Assembly (NCBI RefSeq): GCF_024655635.1
Contig: NZ_JANLGI010000017.1
Coordinates: 62,001-126,000, forward strand
DNA from: Allobosea sp. 47.2.35
Lineage (GTDB): Bacteria > Pseudomonadota > Alphaproteobacteria > Rhizobiales > Beijerinckiaceae
Direction: 5' to 3'
DNA: 64,000 nucleotides
A program made the position numbers and the translations under genes. Below the pieces are notes generated by a model. It did no database searches, was not told where the DNA came from, and saw only the letters and a list, made by a program, of their open reading frames with translations. Of the stretch, positions 44,156 to 53,123 are shown in pieces. Numbering within the stretch: the first letter of the stretch is position 1; the number at the start of each line of letters is the position of its first letter.

Positions 44156-44956
44156 ATGACCGCACGTTTCTGGGGCGACCTGAAGAGCTCCGACTTCGCC
44201 ACGCTTTCGCCAGACCGCACCGTCGCGGTGCTGCCGCTGGCCGCGATAGAGCAGCACGGCCCGCATCTGCCTGTTTCGGTCGATACCACCGTGATGAACG
44301 GAATGCTGGCCGAGGCAATGCCGCTGGTGCCTGATGATCTCGACGTGCTGGTGCTGCCGACGCAGGCCGTCTGCAAGTCGAACGAGCATCTGCATTCGCC
44401 GGGCACGGTCACGATCGGCTGGGAGAGCGCGATCCGCTCCTGGATAGAGATCGGCGAGAGCGTGAAGCGGGCGGGCCTGCGCAAGCTCGTGCTGATCACC
44501 TCCCATGGCGGCAATGTCGACCCGATGAAGATCGTCGCGCGGGAGCTGCGCGTCGATCACGGCATGCTCGCCGTCTGCACGGCGTGGATGTCCTTCGGGC
44601 TGCCGGAGGGGCTCTATGGCGAGCTCGATATCCGCCATGGCATCCATGGCGGCGATGTCGAGACCTCGCTGATGCTGCATTTCCGGCCGGACCTCGTCGA
44701 CATGAGCAAGGCGGCGCTGTTCAAGCCGCACACCGTGACCATGGCCGAGGAAGGCTACACCCATCTGCGCCCGACCGGCCCGCATGCCTTCGCCTGGATG
44801 GCGCAGGACGTGAACCGCGCTGGTGCCGCTGGCGATGCCAGCCTTGCGACGGCGGCGAAGGGCAAGACGACGGCTGCGCTTCAGGCGCAGGGCTTCGTCC
44901 AATTGATGGCCGATGTCGCACGGATGCCGCTCGATACGCTCTACAAGGCGGGTTGA
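44156..44956 (+). CDS. Creatininase family amidohydrolase
   Basis: 266 residues. Metal-site motifs AIEQHGPHLPVSVDTT, SHGGN and HGGDVETS match the creatininase/MftE/FAPy-deformylase superfamily, which opens or cleaves cyclic and formyl amides. The neighbour on the divergent strand is an NMT1-type importer, so the substrate may be an imported ring compound such as creatinine or a formamidopyrimidine. ATG 44156 is the first start after the divergent promoter. Convergent with soxR, 3 bp apart. Confidence 0.88.
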   Translation: MTARFWGDLKSSDFATLSPDRTVAVLPLAAIEQHGPHLPVSVDTTVMNGMLAEAMPLVPDDLDVLVLPTQAVCKSNEHLHSPGTVTIGWESAIRSWIEIGESVKRAGLRKLVLITSHGGNVDPMKIVARELRVDHGMLAVCTAWMSFGLPEGLYGELDIRHGIHGGDVETSLMLHFRPDLVDMSKAALFKPHTVTMAEEGYTHLRPTGPHAFAWMAQDVNRAGAAGDASLATAAKGKTTAALQAQGFVQLMADVARMPLDTLYKAG

Positions 44957-44959
44957 GCC

Positions 44960-45415
44960 TCACTCGGGATCGAGGAGGCGCGGCCCCGGCCCCTCCTCGG
45001 CCAGCCGGTCGAGCGGATTGTGCAGCGGGCAATCCCGCACCGAGAGGCAGCCGCAGCCGATGCAGCCGTTCAGATGATCACGTAGCCGCGTCAGCCGGTC
45101 GATGCGGCGTTCCAGCTCCTGCTTCCAGGCGGAGGACAGCCGCGCCCAGTCGGCGACGGTCGGCGTGCGCTCCTGCGGCAGGGCCTTGAAGGCCTCGCGG
45201 ATGGTCTTCAGCGGAATGCCGGCGCGCTGCGCCACCTTGATGATCGCAACCCGGCGTAAAACCTCGCGGGCATAGCGGCGCTGGTTGCCTTGCGTGCGAT
45301 GGCTGCGGATCAGCCCTTCCGCTTCGTAGAAATGCAATGCCGAGACGGCAAGCCCGCTGCGGCGGGCGACATCGCCGACGCTGAGCTCGCCCGGCAAACG
45401 CGCCTGCTGTGACAT
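44960..45415 (-). CDS. soxR: Redox-sensitive transcriptional activator SoxR
   Basis: 151 residues. MerR-type HTH ([20 protein letters not shown]), dimerisation helix, and the [2Fe-2S] cluster ligands C118, C121, C123 and C129 in [12 protein letters not shown], matching E. coli SoxR shifted by one. It senses superoxide and redox-cycling compounds and activates promoters with long spacers. The divergent promoter contains such a site. The absence of soxS means it controls its targets directly, as in most non-enteric bacteria. Confidence 0.96.
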   Translation of the reverse strand: MSQQARLPGELSVGDVARRSGLAVSALHFYEAEGLIRSHRTQGNQRRYAREVLRRVAIIKVAQRAGIPLKTIREAFKALPQERTPTVADWARLSSAWKQELERRIDRLTRLRDHLNGCIGCGCLSVRDCPLHNPLDRLAEEGPGPRLLDPE

Positions 45416-45428
45416 CGGAATACGCCTC

Positions 45429-45459
45429 TTGACCTTAACCTTACTTGAGGTTCTATAAG
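45429..45459 (+). promoter_or_regulatory. SoxR-activated promoter with SoxR box
   Basis: The -35 TTGACC (45429-45434) and -10 TATAAG (45454-45459) are separated by 19 bp, the overlong spacing of MerR-family promoters. Within the spacer region the 18-bp element CCTTAACCTTACTTGAGG (45433-45450) matches the SoxR box CCTCAAGTTAACTTGAGG at 15 of 18 positions. It drives the reductase gene 34 bp downstream. Confidence 0.85.
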
Positions 45460-45492
45460 CCGCGCTCCCGTGAAGCAAACCGGAGCGTTTCC

Positions 45493-46086
45493 ATGCACCA
45501 GAAGGTCGATACGCGGATCAGGCTCGCCCTGATTTATGGCAGCAGCCGCGAGGGCCGCTTCTGCGACAAGGTCGCCGGCTGGGCGATCTCGCAGATCGCC
45601 GGCGACGGCCCCTTCGATCTCGCGGTCGTCGATCCCGGCGAGATCGACCTGCCGCCGCGCCATGTCAGCGGCAAGCACCCTGCCCTCGAAGAACTCCGGC
45701 AGATCATCGGCTGGGCCGACGGCTTCGTCGTGGTGACGCCGGAATACAACCGCGGCTACCCGGCGATCCTGAAATTCCTGATCGATGCGGTGGGGCTGGA
45801 ATGGCGCGGCAAGCCGGTCGGTTTCGTCTCCTATGGCGGCATCTCGGGGGGCCTTCGTGCCGTCGAGCAATTGCGCCTCGTTTTCGGAGAACTGCATGCC
45901 GCACCGATCCGCGACGGCGTCGCCTTCGCCGATGTCTGGAGCCGCTTCGACGCGGAAGGCGCCCTGCTCGACGCCGACCGCGCCGAGCAGGCGATGGCGA
46001 CGATGCTGGCTCAGCTCCACTGGTGGGCGAGCGCGCTGCGCAAGGCGCGCGAAACCGTGCCTTACGGCCAGTTCGCCGCCGCCTGA
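45493..46086 (+). CDS. NADPH-dependent FMN reductase
   Basis: 197 residues with a flavodoxin-like fold. [13 protein letters not shown] is the FMN phosphate-binding loop, and [18 protein letters not shown] is the family signature (PEYN). It reduces FMN, quinones or azo compounds with NAD(P)H. The gene lies directly under a SoxR-type promoter, pointing to a role against redox-cycling agents. GGAG is seven bases before the ATG. Confidence 0.92.
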   Translation: MHQKVDTRIRLALIYGSSREGRFCDKVAGWAISQIAGDGPFDLAVVDPGEIDLPPRHVSGKHPALEELRQIIGWADGFVVVTPEYNRGYPAILKFLIDAVGLEWRGKPVGFVSYGGISGGLRAVEQLRLVFGELHAAPIRDGVAFADVWSRFDAEGALLDADRAEQAMATMLAQLHWWASALRKARETVPYGQFAAA

Positions 46087-46184
46087 TACGTCACGCGAAC
46101 GTGGAAAGAGCTTCACAAATCCGAACTGGTCTCCTCGTGGCGGGATGCGGAACAATGTTCCTCCCTGACGAGGAGCCGACGGAT

Positions 46185-46949
46185 ATGAAGCTCAAACTTC
46201 TCCGCAACGCGACGCTGAAGCTCACCTATGGCGGCAGGACCTTCCTGATCGACCCGGATTTCGGCCCGCGCCATAGCCGTCGCTCCTTCACCGGGCGCTC
46301 GGAGAATCCGATGATCGATTTGCCTGAGCCGATCGAGGATATCGTCGCGGGCGTCGACACCGTGATCGTCTCGCATCTCCATGCCGATCATTTCGACGAG
46401 GTCGCCAAGGAGCGCCTGCCGAAGGATTTGCCGATCATCTGCCAGCCCGGCGACGAGGCGGCGATCGCGCAGGCCGGCTTCTCCTCGATCACGGCGATCG
46501 ACTGCTTCATCCGGCTCGGCCAGATCATCCTGAAGCGGCACCCGGCCCAACACGGCACCGGCGCGGTCGTCGAGACGATGGGGCGGGTGATGGGCCTGAG
46601 CTTCGAGGCGCCGGGCGAACCGACGCTCTACTGGTGCGGCGACAGCGTGCTCTATCCGCCATTGCGCGACGCCGCGACGGCGACGGGGCCGGATGTCATC
46701 GTCACGCATTCCTGCGGCGCGATGTGGGACAACACGCTGATCGTGATGGATGACGAACAGACTCTCGATCTCGCCGAGGCTTTTCCTCTGGCGACGGTGA
46801 TCGCGACGCATATGGAAGCGCTGGATCACGCCACGGTCAGCCGTTCGGCGCTGCGCAAGGCGGCAAAGGAGCGCGGCGTCGACATGCGGCGCTTGCGCAT
46901 CCCCGCCGATGGCGAGACGATCGAGCTCGGCGTGCCGGCGCTGGTGTGA
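46185..46949 (+). CDS. MBL-fold metal-dependent hydrolase
   Basis: 254 residues. HLHADHFD is the metallo-beta-lactamase metal motif; further ligands are in QHGTG and the YWCGDSVLY and THMEALDH segments. It resembles the UlaG/YtnP-like branch of beta-lactamase-superfamily hydrolases. The ATG at 46185 has AGGAG ten bases before it. It follows the SoxR-controlled reductase after 98 bp and could be read through from that promoter. Substrate unknown. Confidence 0.87.
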   Translation: MKLKLLRNATLKLTYGGRTFLIDPDFGPRHSRRSFTGRSENPMIDLPEPIEDIVAGVDTVIVSHLHADHFDEVAKERLPKDLPIICQPGDEAAIAQAGFSSITAIDCFIRLGQIILKRHPAQHGTGAVVETMGRVMGLSFEAPGEPTLYWCGDSVLYPPLRDAATATGPDVIVTHSCGAMWDNTLIVMDDEQTLDLAEAFPLATVIATHMEALDHATVSRSALRKAAKERGVDMRRLRIPADGETIELGVPALV

Positions 46950-46966
46950 GCAAGCCCACATGCGCC

Positions 46967-47059
46967 GTGATCCCGGGCGACCGCAGGGAGACCCGGGATC
47001 CATTCCGGAACGGTTCAGGCATGGATTCCGGCTCTTCGCTTCGCTCCGGCCGGGATGAC
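46967..47059. repeat. Paired-hairpin intergenic element (BIME/REP-like, family B, copy 2)
   Basis: Starts GTGATCCCGGGC, with hairpin GATCCCGGG / CCCGGGATC (46969-47000), then GATCCATTCCGGAAC, and ends ATGGATTCCGGC to GGCCGGGATGAC, an inverted relative of the left half. Compare 28209-28300. It lies between convergent genes. Confidence 0.65.
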
Positions 47060-47080
47060 ACGCGATGAATGTGGAGGGGC

Positions 47081-48610
47081 TTACTCCCCCGCCTTCAACT
47101 GCTTGGCGTAGATGTCCTTGTACTGCTCGCGCAGCAGGTTCTTCTGGACCTTGCCCATGGTGTTGCGCGGCAACTCCGCCACGACGAAGACCTGCTTGGG
47201 CTGCTTGAATTTGGCGAGACGCTGCTCCAGCGCCGCGGCGATGCCCTTCGCCGTGATATCGGAGCCCGGCTTGCAGACCACGACTGCGGTGACACCCTCG
47301 CCGAAATCCGGATGCGGGCAGCCGATGACGGCGCTCTCGATCACGCCCGGCATCTCGTCGATCTCGGTCTCGACCTCCTTCGGATAGACGTTGTAGCCGC
47401 CCGTGATGATCAGGTCCTTGCCGCGCCCGACGATATGGACGTAGCCGGCGAGATCGATCTTGCCGAGATCGCCGGTGATGAAGAAGCCGTCGGCACGGAA
47501 CTCGGCCTTGGTCTTCTCGGGATTGCGCCAGTAGCCCTTGAAGACGTTGGGGCCCTTGACCTCGATCATACCGATCTCGTCGCGGGCGATCTCCTGGCCG
47601 GTCTCGGGGTCGGTGACGCGGGCCGAGACCCCCGGCAGCGGGAAGCCGACCGTGCCGGCGACCCGATCGCCCTCATAGGGGTTCGAGGTATTCATGTTGG
47701 TCTCGGTCATGCCGTAGCGCTCGAGGATGGCGTGGCCGGTCTTCTCGCGCCATTCGCGATGCGTCTCGGCCAGCAGCGGCGCCGAGCCCGAGACGAAGAG
47801 GCGCATATGCTTCGTCGCCTCCTTGGTCAGGCGGGCATCCTGAAGCAAGCGGACGTAGAAGGTCGGCACGCCCATCATGCTCGTGGCCTGGGGCAGGTAC
47901 TTGAAGACCTGCTCCGGATCGAACTTGGGCAGCAGGATCATCGAGGCGCCGGAGAGCAGGATCACGTTGGTCGCGACGAAGAGGCCGTGGGTATGGAAGA
48001 TCGGCAGAGCGTGCAGCAGCACGTCGCCCTTGCCGAAGCGCCAGTAGTCGACCAGCGCCAGCGCATTGGACGACAGGTTGTCGTGGCTCAGCATCGCGCC
48101 CTTGGAACGGCCGGTCGTGCCGGAGGTGTAGAGGATCGCGGCGAGATCGTCCGGCCCGCGCGCGACGTCGGCGAAATCGCCCGAGGCGGCGTTCGCCTTG
48201 TCGAGCAGGCTGCCATTGCCGATGCCGAGGGTTTCCAGCTTGGCGCCGGCCTTCTCGGCATAGGGACGCAGGGCCTCGGCCTTGGCGGGATCGCAGACGA
48301 AGACCGCGGGCTCGGCATCGCCGAGGAAATACTCGATCTCGGCCGGAGTATAGGCGGTGTTGAGCGGCAGGAAGATCGCCCCGGCCCGCACCGTGCCCAG
48401 ATAGAGCATCAGCGCCTCGAAGCTCTTCTCGACCTGCACGGCGACGCGGTCGCCCGGCTTCACGCCAAGCCCGGTGAGGGCGGCGGCAAAGCGCGCGGAA
48501 ACCGCGACCATGTCGCCATAGGAGAAACGCCGGCCGTCATCGAGCAGCGCGAAAGGCGCATCCGGCGCCGGCATGCGCGAGCGGATCAGGTCGAAGAGAT
48601 GATTGCCCAT
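47081..48610 (-). CDS. matB: Malonyl-CoA synthetase
   Basis: 509 residues, ANL adenylating-enzyme superfamily. LYTSGTTGRSKGAMLSH is the P-loop A3 motif; YGMTETNMNTSNPYEG is A5 with the malonate-specific context; GRGKDLIITGGYNVYPKEVE is A8 and NTMGKVQKNLLRE holds the A10 Lys. It makes malonyl-CoA from malonate, CoA and ATP. It is 29 bp downstream of matA; together they convert malonate to acetyl-CoA. The usual matR regulator and a malonate importer are not next to it. Confidence 0.95.
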   Translation of the reverse strand: MGNHLFDLIRSRMPAPDAPFALLDDGRRFSYGDMVAVSARFAAALTGLGVKPGDRVAVQVEKSFEALMLYLGTVRAGAIFLPLNTAYTPAEIEYFLGDAEPAVFVCDPAKAEALRPYAEKAGAKLETLGIGNGSLLDKANAASGDFADVARGPDDLAAILYTSGTTGRSKGAMLSHDNLSSNALALVDYWRFGKGDVLLHALPIFHTHGLFVATNVILLSGASMILLPKFDPEQVFKYLPQATSMMGVPTFYVRLLQDARLTKEATKHMRLFVSGSAPLLAETHREWREKTGHAILERYGMTETNMNTSNPYEGDRVAGTVGFPLPGVSARVTDPETGQEIARDEIGMIEVKGPNVFKGYWRNPEKTKAEFRADGFFITGDLGKIDLAGYVHIVGRGKDLIITGGYNVYPKEVETEIDEMPGVIESAVIGCPHPDFGEGVTAVVVCKPGSDITAKGIAAALEQRLAKFKQPKQVFVVAELPRNTMGKVQKNLLREQYKDIYAKQLKAGE

Positions 48611-48639
48611 GATTTCGGGTCCTTTCAGGCGTTTCCGTA

Positions 48640-49968
48640 TCAGCTCGTAGCAGCGCGCAGCAGCTTGCGCACGCTGGAGGAGGCCACCACCGTGTTGCGG
48701 GTGGCGAAGGCCTCATGGTTGGTCTCGATATCGTCGAGATCGTAGCGGTAATTGACCATCACGCCATGCGACTCGCGCAGGCCCCGCGCCGAGAGGTTGC
48801 CGCCGACATTGATCCGCTCCAGCCGGGCGCCGTTGCCGAGATGGAAGCGCGCAACCGGGTCGATGACGCGGCCTGAGGCCGTGCGTGCCCGCAGCATGTA
48901 TTGCGCCATCATCTGGCCGAGCAGCTTGTCGCGGCGCGCCCTGGTCGCGTCGTCGAGCGAGATCGTCTCGCCGGCCGGGCGGGCAAGCTCGGAACGCTCC
49001 TCGTTGGTCAGGACGAGATCGCCGGGCTCGTCGGCGATGCCGGCCAACCAGCGGGCGAAGCCCGGCACCGGCGAGAGCGTGACGAAGGTATCGAGCCCCG
49101 GCAATTCGCGCTTCAGGTCCTCGGCCACCTGCTTGATCAGGAAATTGCCGAAGGAGATGCCGCGCAGGCCCTCCTGGCAGTTCGAGATCGAGTAGAACAC
49201 CGCCGTCGTCGCGGCTTGAGCTGGCAGGATCGTGCGCTCCGGCTCCAGCACCTCGCCGATGCTGCGCGGGATGTCGCCGGTCAGTGCGACCTCGACGAAG
49301 ATCAGGGGGTCGTCGACGAGCTGCGGATGGAAGAAGGCGAAGCAGCGCCGGTCCGCCGGCTCAAGCCGGCGCCTGAGATCGTCCCAGCCCTGGATCTCGT
49401 GTACCGCCTCGTAGCGGATGATCTTCTCCAGCACGTTCGCGGGCGTGCGCCAGTCGATCCGGCGCAGCACGAGGAAGCCGCGATTGAACCAGGAGCCGAA
49501 GAGATGGCGAAAGTCGTCGTCGATGCCCTTCAGCTCGGGCTCCGCCGCCATCGCCTCGAACAGCGCTTCGCGCATCCGCACCAGAACATGGGTGCCCTCT
49601 GGCGCGAGGTTGAGGCGACGCAGCAATTCCTGCCGGCGCGGCTCGGCGGCGAGATGAAGCGCGGAGATGGTCGCGGCATCCGGCTTGGCGCGATAGGCGT
49701 CGATCGCTGCATCCAGTTGGTCGTGGTCGGGACCAAAGCGCTCCCGCAGCATGTTGAAGAAGGCGAGCCGGCCGGGCTTGTCGAGGCCTTGCCAGGCTTC
49801 CAGGACGGCCTGCGCCAGCGCCATGCCCGAGGCCTCGCCGCGGCCGGAGAGCAGGTCCTCGCAGAGCTTGTCGATCGGGCGCGAGCGGCTGCCGAGAAAG
49901 CGCTCGAAGCCGATCAGCGCGCGGCCACGATCCGCCACGTTGGTCAGAAGTTCGCCGAGAAATGCCAT
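48640..49968 (-). CDS. matA: Malonyl-CoA decarboxylase
   Basis: 442 residues. Converts malonyl-CoA to acetyl-CoA and CO2. The helical N-terminal domain is followed by the GNAT-like catalytic domain with AVFYSISNCQEGLRGISFG and TLSPVPGFARWL, the conserved Ser/His motifs of the family, and ends VNYRYDLDDIETNHEAF. No signal, so cytoplasmic. It precedes matB on the same strand; the kinase gene lies 64 bp upstream and may be co-transcribed. Confidence 0.95.
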   Translation of the reverse strand: MAFLGELLTNVADRGRALIGFERFLGSRSRPIDKLCEDLLSGRGEASGMALAQAVLEAWQGLDKPGRLAFFNMLRERFGPDHDQLDAAIDAYRAKPDAATISALHLAAEPRRQELLRRLNLAPEGTHVLVRMREALFEAMAAEPELKGIDDDFRHLFGSWFNRGFLVLRRIDWRTPANVLEKIIRYEAVHEIQGWDDLRRRLEPADRRCFAFFHPQLVDDPLIFVEVALTGDIPRSIGEVLEPERTILPAQAATTAVFYSISNCQEGLRGISFGNFLIKQVAEDLKRELPGLDTFVTLSPVPGFARWLAGIADEPGDLVLTNEERSELARPAGETISLDDATRARRDKLLGQMMAQYMLRARTASGRVIDPVARFHLGNGARLERINVGGNLSARGLRESHGVMVNYRYDLDDIETNHEAFATRNTVVASSSVRKLLRAATS

Positions 49969-50032
49969 GTCCGTGCCGGCTCCCAGTTCGCAGGCTGATC
50001 CTATACGAGATTCAGCGCAGGCAAATCGGGCA

Positions 50033-51298
50033 TCAGCGCAGCAGGCTCCAAGCCTTCAGGAAGAAATCCGGCGCGCCGAAATTGCCGGACTTTAGCGCGA
50101 CGACCATCTCCGGCCCATCGACGACCCGAGTCCAGGGCACGCCGGGGTCGATTTCGGGGCCGATTTCCAGCGTGCGGATGCCCAGGCCCAGCACGGTCGC
50201 GCCCGAGGTCTCGCCGCCCGCGACGAGAAGCCGCGTCACGCCGCCCTCGGAAAGCCGGCGCGCAACTTCGGCAAAAGCATGCTCGACGATGCTGCCGGCC
50301 TTGTCGCGGCCGAGCTTGTCCTGCACCGCCGCAACCTCGGCCGGATCGTCGCTGGAATAGAGAAGGAACGGCTTGTCGGCCGGCTGCGCCAGCGCCCAGG
50401 CTGCGAGCCCGGCGGCGTCCTGTCTGCCATCAGCCAGCGCGAAGGGGTTGACCTTGAGGGCTGGATAGCCCGCTTCCAGCGCCGCCCTGATCTGGCCGCG
50501 CGTCGCGGTCGAGCAGCTGCCGGAGATGATGCCGGCCCTACCGGCCGGCGCTTTCAGATCCTGCGGGCCAGGACGCTCCGGCAGGAGGCCAGCGCGGCGG
50601 AAATTCTGCGGCAGGCCCATCGCGATGCCCGAGCCGCCGGTCAGCAGGACATGCTCGGACACGGCATGGCCGAGCGTCATCAGGTCCTCGTTGGTCAGCG
50701 CGTCGGTGACGGCATAGCGGATGCCGTCGGCCTGCAACTTCGCGAGACGCGCCTTCACGGCGGCGGGGCCGGCGAGCACGGTCATGTAATCGACGAGACC
50801 GGTATCGGTCTTCGCCTGCGCCGACATCAACCGCATCAGGCTGGAATCCCGCATCGGCGTCAGCGGGTGGTCCTTCATCGAGCTTTCGTGCAGCGGCACG
50901 GCGCCGACGAAGAGATAGCCCTGATAGATCGAGCGGCCATTCGCCGGGAAAGCCGGGCAGACGATGGCGAGCTTGGCGCCGAGACGCTCGGCCAACGCAT
51001 TCGCCACCGGCCCGATATTGCCCTCCGCCGTCGAATCGAAGGTCGAGCAGTATTTGAACAGGATTTGGCGGGCGCCGCCCTTGAGCAGAGCCTCGCAGGC
51101 TGCGAGCGAATCCGCTACCGCCTCGGCGACCGGATTGGTGCGCGACTTCAGCGCGACGACGACCGCATCGGCCTCCGGCAGGGCGGAGCCGGCAAGCGGT
51201 ACACCGATGACCTGAACGGTGCGCATGCCCGCCCGGTTCAGCATCAGCGCGACATCGGTCGCCCCCGTCATGTCGTCGGCGATCACGCCCAGCAGCAT
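50033..51298 (-). CDS. otnK: Four-carbon acid sugar kinase, OtnK-like (DUF1537)
   Basis: 421 residues. The N-terminal IADDMTGATDVALML is the sugar-binding signature of the DUF1537 family, and LVAGGETSGATV near the end is the ATP-binding loop. OtnK phosphorylates 3-oxo-tetronate at O4. The start is ATG 51298 rather than 51304: GGGAG is seven bases before the former and only two before the latter, and known relatives begin MLLG. The usual partner aldolase (OtnC) and isomerase (OtnI) are not in the window, so substrate assignment is by homology only. Confidence 0.88.
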   Translation of the reverse strand: MLLGVIADDMTGATDVALMLNRAGMRTVQVIGVPLAGSALPEADAVVVALKSRTNPVAEAVADSLAACEALLKGGARQILFKYCSTFDSTAEGNIGPVANALAERLGAKLAIVCPAFPANGRSIYQGYLFVGAVPLHESSMKDHPLTPMRDSSLMRLMSAQAKTDTGLVDYMTVLAGPAAVKARLAKLQADGIRYAVTDALTNEDLMTLGHAVSEHVLLTGGSGIAMGLPQNFRRAGLLPERPGPQDLKAPAGRAGIISGSCSTATRGQIRAALEAGYPALKVNPFALADGRQDAAGLAAWALAQPADKPFLLYSSDDPAEVAAVQDKLGRDKAGSIVEHAFAEVARRLSEGGVTRLLVAGGETSGATVLGLGIRTLEIGPEIDPGVPWTRVVDGPEMVVALKSGNFGAPDFFLKAWSLLR

Positions 51299-51378
51299 GC
51301 TCATTCTCCCTCACGCACCTGTCGAGCGTCGTTCTAGTGCCTGCCGCCTGCCGAGGCGACCGCCATCGCCGCATCGTG

Positions 51379-51397
51379 CATGTCCTTCCCGGACATG
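51379..51397. promoter_or_regulatory. Inverted repeat in the otnK-ABC divergent region
   Basis: CATGTCC-N5-GGACATG, 7-bp arms, 81 bp upstream of otnK. Could be an operator or 5' leader hairpin of otnK. Confidence 0.3.
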
Positions 51398-51436
51398 GAA
51401 CCCCGGTTTCCGGGCCAAGCCATATCTGCCTAAGGG

Positions 51437-51454
51437 GCAGGCAAACTTGCCTGC
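51437..51454. promoter_or_regulatory. Inverted repeat in the otnK-ABC divergent region (second)
   Basis: GCAGGCAA-AC-TTGCCTGC, 8-bp perfect arms, in the middle of the 292-bp divergent region. Compact symmetry of 18 bp suggests a dimeric regulator site; no regulator gene is adjacent. Confidence 0.4.
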
Positions 51455-51590
51455 GAATTGATGCGGCGCATCATCGACGGCGGACGCGATCTGAGTCAGA
51501 TTAGTGCCACAAGGAACGAATTGAGCAGGACGATCCGCGCATGACGCGCCGGGAACGTTCGCCGAAAACCGTCCGGAACGAGGGGACATC

Positions 51591-53096
51591 ATGAAGCTGT
51601 TGAAGGTTGCGATCTCGGCCGCCGCACTCGCGCTCGCGATAGTGCCGGCGCTGGCACAGGCCCCGTCCACCCTGCGGATCGGCCTGCAGGAAGACCCCGA
51701 CATGCTCGACCCTCACAAGGCGCGCACCTTCGTCGGCCGCATCGTCTTCATGGGTCTGTGCGACCGGCTGGTCGACATCACGCCGGAGCTGAAGCTGGTG
51801 CCCCGGCTGGCGACGGAATGGAATTTCTCCTCTGATGGCCTGACGCTGACGATGAAGCTGCGCAGCGATGCGAAGTTCCATGACGGCGAAACCTTCAATG
51901 CCGAGGCCGCCAAGACCAATCTGGAGCGGGCCCGCACCCTGCCCGACTCGCTGCGCAAAGCCGAGCTCGCCTCGGTCGACAGCATCGAAGCGCCGGATGC
52001 CACCACGCTGGTGATCAAGCTGAAGCGTCCGGATGCGACGCTGCTCTCGCAGCTGACCGACCGCGCCGGCATGATGCTCTCGCCCAAGACGCTTTCGGGC
52101 GACGTCGCGGCGAAGCCGGTCTGCTCCGGCCCCTACAAATTCGTCGAGCGGGTCCAGAACGACCGGATCGTGCTCGAAAAATTCAAAGAGCACTGGGAGG
52201 CCGACAAGTACAATTTCGACCGCGTGCTCTACCGCTCGATCCCCGACACGACGGTGCGCCTTGCCAATCTGCGCTCGGGCGAACTCGACATGCTGGAGCG
52301 GCTGGCTCCGACCGACGTGAAATCGGCCCAATCGGACAAGTCCCTCAAGATCGAGAGCATCGCCAATCTCGGCTACCAGGGCATCACCATCAACACCAAC
52401 CATGGCGAGGCCGCCAACCAGCCGATGGGCAAGGACAAGCGGGTGCGTCAGGCGCTTTCGCTGTCGATCGACCGCAAGGTGCTGAGCCAGGTCGTGTTCG
52501 AGGGGCTCTATGCGCCGTCGAACCAGCCCTTCAACCCCGGCAATTTCTTCGTCAGCGCCGATCTGCCGGTGCCGGCCCGCGACCTTGCCAAGGCGAAGGC
52601 GCTGCTCAAGGAAGCCGGGCAGTCCAAGGTCTCGGTCGAGCTCTTCGTCACCAACAACCCGGTCGACGCCCAGCTCGGGCAGGTGATCCAGGCGATGGCG
52701 CAGGAGGCCGGCATCGACATCCAGATCCGCTCGACGGAGTTCGCCAGCCAGTTGCGCGACCAGCAGCAGGGCAAGTTCCAGATGAGCCGTGTCGGCTGGT
52801 CCGGCCGCATCGACCCGGACGGCAACATCCACCCCTTCGCCCATTCGAAGGGCAACCAGAACGACGGCAAATACGCCAATGCGGAGGTCGACAAGCTGCT
52901 CGACGAAGCCCGCACGATCTACGAGCCGGCCGAGCGCAAGAAGCGCTACGACGCCGCGCAGAAGATCCTGCAGGACGAACTGCCGATCGTCTATCTCTAT
53001 AACCAGACGGTGTTCTTCGCGATGCGCTCCAACCTGCAGGGCTTTGCGATCAATCCCGACGGGATCATCCGGCTGGCGGGAATGAAGCGCTCGTGA
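51591..53096 (+). CDS. Dipeptide-type ABC transporter substrate-binding protein
   Basis: 501 residues with a Sec signal (LLKVAISAAALALAIVPALAQA). SBP_bac_5 fold: IGLQEDPDMLDPHKA, VPRLATEWNFSSDGLTLTMKL, RVRQALSLSIDRK. It feeds the following Dpp-type permeases; the downstream gamma-glutamyltransferase suggests glutathione or gamma-glutamyl peptides as cargo (inference). AGGGGAC lies upstream of the ATG. First gene of a five-gene operon without its own ATPase. Confidence 0.93.
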   Translation: MKLLKVAISAAALALAIVPALAQAPSTLRIGLQEDPDMLDPHKARTFVGRIVFMGLCDRLVDITPELKLVPRLATEWNFSSDGLTLTMKLRSDAKFHDGETFNAEAAKTNLERARTLPDSLRKAELASVDSIEAPDATTLVIKLKRPDATLLSQLTDRAGMMLSPKTLSGDVAAKPVCSGPYKFVERVQNDRIVLEKFKEHWEADKYNFDRVLYRSIPDTTVRLANLRSGELDMLERLAPTDVKSAQSDKSLKIESIANLGYQGITINTNHGEAANQPMGKDKRVRQALSLSIDRKVLSQVVFEGLYAPSNQPFNPGNFFVSADLPVPARDLAKAKALLKEAGQSKVSVELFVTNNPVDAQLGQVIQAMAQEAGIDIQIRSTEFASQLRDQQQGKFQMSRVGWSGRIDPDGNIHPFAHSKGNQNDGKYANAEVDKLLDEARTIYEPAERKKRYDAAQKILQDELPIVYLYNQTVFFAMRSNLQGFAINPDGIIRLAGMKRS

Positions 53097-53123
53097 GGAT
53101 GCTCATGCTCTGAGGGGTGGCCC

